Below are positions 62,167 to 64,000 of a DNA stretch of 64,000 nucleotides, in pieces. Origin of the DNA: Terebella lapidaria (Eukaryota; Annelida; Polychaeta; Terebellida; Terebellidae); the NCBI GenBank assembly GCA_949152475.1, contig OX424570.1:2964181-3028180 (forward strand), read 5' to 3'. Position numbers and translations under genes: made by a program. Below the pieces are notes generated by a model. The model searched no databases. It saw nothing but the letters and a program-made list of their open reading frames with translations, and was not told the origin of the DNA. Position 1 is the stretch's first letter; each line of letters starts with the position of its first letter.

Positions 62167-64000
62167 GTAAGTAAGTTCCTCATTGACTTTGTTACTTATG
62201 TCAGCATTAAGCCCCTGTGCACAACGCTCTACTAAAACAGTGCTGTTGTTGAGACAACCGCAAGGAATTTCCATCCAACATTTCATTGTGTACCCTTGGT
62301 AATGGTGAGTACTGGTTGAAACTGTAGTGCTAATTTATTTTTTCATACTACACAGCCATCATATGATTTACATAATCAAATATATGGAAATAATTAGAAA
62401 ATGGACTACATAATTAAAAGCAAGCTACATTGATTAGGAGTCAGAACAGTTACTTTTAAAATCAAAGTCAGCTTTCCCTCAAATTCCACCAGCAATTAAA
62501 CATGTTAGAAGTAGGTAAAACGTGAAGTTTAGCTATTTTCATCATGAAATTTGGAAAAAATTTCTACGTAATTTCTCATCAGTTTCTCAGCCATTTGGAA
62601 AATAGAACACTAAATAATACTATTTCCAGGAATAGATCAATCATTTACTAGTATTCTTACATTGTTGGGTAGCATACATTGTGACTTGAACCAAGTTTGG
62701 ATATCTGTCAACTCATCCATTCCATAGTTACATCACAACCCTGAGACAGTGCCCAGCATTGCATTACATCCAGTCTGTCTTTACAATTCCTCCGTATTGG
62801 ACGTGAGCACTTTATGAGCACATTATGATGCATTAGATATGTGCATTATGACAGAATGTTCTATCTTGAATCATTCTTGGACACGTTATATGTTGTCTGT
62901 TATGTACAAATATGATAAATACATTATCATTATCATATATTACTTATATTGTGCAATTTTACTTTCAGATCTTCGAACAATCATAACAAATTAATTCACA
63001 TTTATCCAGTCTTTGTCCTGCCTTTGTCCTACCTTTCAGTTATCCGGAAAGTTTCTCATGTTCATACTGAACATAATCAAAATACTGCAAATCATACATG
63101 GTATTTCATGTTTCCATGGTAACAGCTCATGGCGAGAGAGGCGAATTGAGAATATCTGGATTTATAGGTCACCAGATATATATATGAAGTACAAAATGTA
63201 CCACACATAGGAGTCTAAAACTTTGCAAAGTTATATTTTCTGGTGAGGAATGCAAAATCATGCCCTGGTGTTATCAGAGAAATATGGTAAGTGAAAAATA
63301 TTCCTTGAAAATTTTAACCCAAACATGGTATATAACTCACTAGTATAACTCATGCTTTACGAAACCTGTTGGTACAAAATTCAAAGCATGCATTAGTAAA
63401 CAAAAACTTATTCTTTCAATCTGTCATAGAGTAACATTTTAGTTGCAAAATTCAAGATGGAAAGAGCAGAGCTACTAAAAGTCTCAAAATATTGTGCCAT
63501 TGGAAACGGAAATCCCGAGTCGTCAAGCAACTACTGGTGACAGTGGGGAGCTTAGCGATGTGTTGACTGCCTTAATCAGTATAAATCTCTACTGTTGGCA
63601 AAACAAGCAATCCTCGCACAACATTATCAACTACGGCGAACAATTCTCCGCCTCGAATTATGCTGAGTAGTTGCCATGGAAACAGTTATACAGCATGGTA
63701 GTTAATTAGCTAATGCAAGCAAAAAACGCAGTCTGAATTAATTGAGTTCGCGACGTAGGGAATCTCATTTCCTCCGCCTAGAGGCCTCAATGATGATATT
63801 CGCACATCGCCGTCAGTTTCCTGTACAAATATGTTTGTGGAAAGCCGCCATAAATTCATGTGGCACTCCGGAGGAATTCCTTTTACGACCAGCTTTTGTT
63901 AAGCAAACTCTGTTGTCACTACTCAGCTTTAATGAGTGGCAATAATGAATTCCTTCCTAGATAGCAGCTCCTGATTGGCATTCAGTCATTACTTGTGACC
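62167..64000. other. no gene seen
   Basis: AT-rich sequence with short chance frames, no exon with supported splice sites, and no repeat recognised. If the first-exon model is right, this is intron of the same gene. Confidence 0.4.

Overview
This window looks like non-coding-rich DNA of a metazoan, most likely a marine invertebrate. It is AT-rich, has no operon-like packing, contains an animal-type BEL/Pao LTR element, a Harbinger-type transposon pair and a tRNA-derived SINE, and is rich in TACATGTA-like words that I associate with molluscs. The phylum is an inference. I see no complete conventional gene. What I see is the upstream part of what may be one large plus-strand gene: a series of short first-exon candidates, each with an ATG, a short open frame and a phase-0 GT donor, spread over tens of kilobases. 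Their common acceptor would lie beyond 64 kb.

Layout. 1-2.3 kb: a minus-strand SINE, a possible MITE, a short perfect foldback and a GC-rich possible minus-strand exon. 2.7-14.8 kb: two degenerate copies of one block (about 2.7-4.9 kb and 12.2-14.8 kb), separated by a young BEL/Pao element (about 5.2-11.9 kb). That element is bordered by about 170 bp of duplicated host sequence and carries an extra gag-leader fragment at its far end. 16-31.5 kb: a decayed tandem array with units of about 4.1-4.9 kb, in which the same sub-blocks recur in the same order; one sub-block has expanded locally into four tandem copies at 29.1-29.5 kb. 32-43 kb: three paralogous first-exon candidates (34052, 41027, 42597), all beginning MLH(V/I)V and all ending in Glu at a phase-0 GAG|GT, with a 1.6-1.7 kb tandem duplication (36.5-39.8 kb) between the first two.

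43.4-45.1 kb: a dense cluster of an unexplained GCTAAYGTAA motif, then a palindrome-rich patch. 46.9-60.5 kb: two near-identical 1.34 kb Harbinger-type non-autonomous elements in inverted orientation. Between them lies a 5 kb CACTG-ended DNA transposon broken by two copies of another repeat. The internal ~134 bp tandem units of that repeat carry TGACCT and TCAAGGTCA words (nuclear-receptor half-sites). 57.6-62.2 kb: three further first-exon candidates (57639, 58659, 61439), again all phase 0, one weak one at 62101, and an IRF/ISRE-like box at 61968.

The most interesting signal is the first-exon cluster. Between the 34 kb and 41 kb copies, the first 12 codons differ at seven third positions with no amino-acid change, which is what a conserved protein N-terminus would show. 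I could not identify the gene. Positions of diverged repeats were judged by eye and are good to tens of bases.
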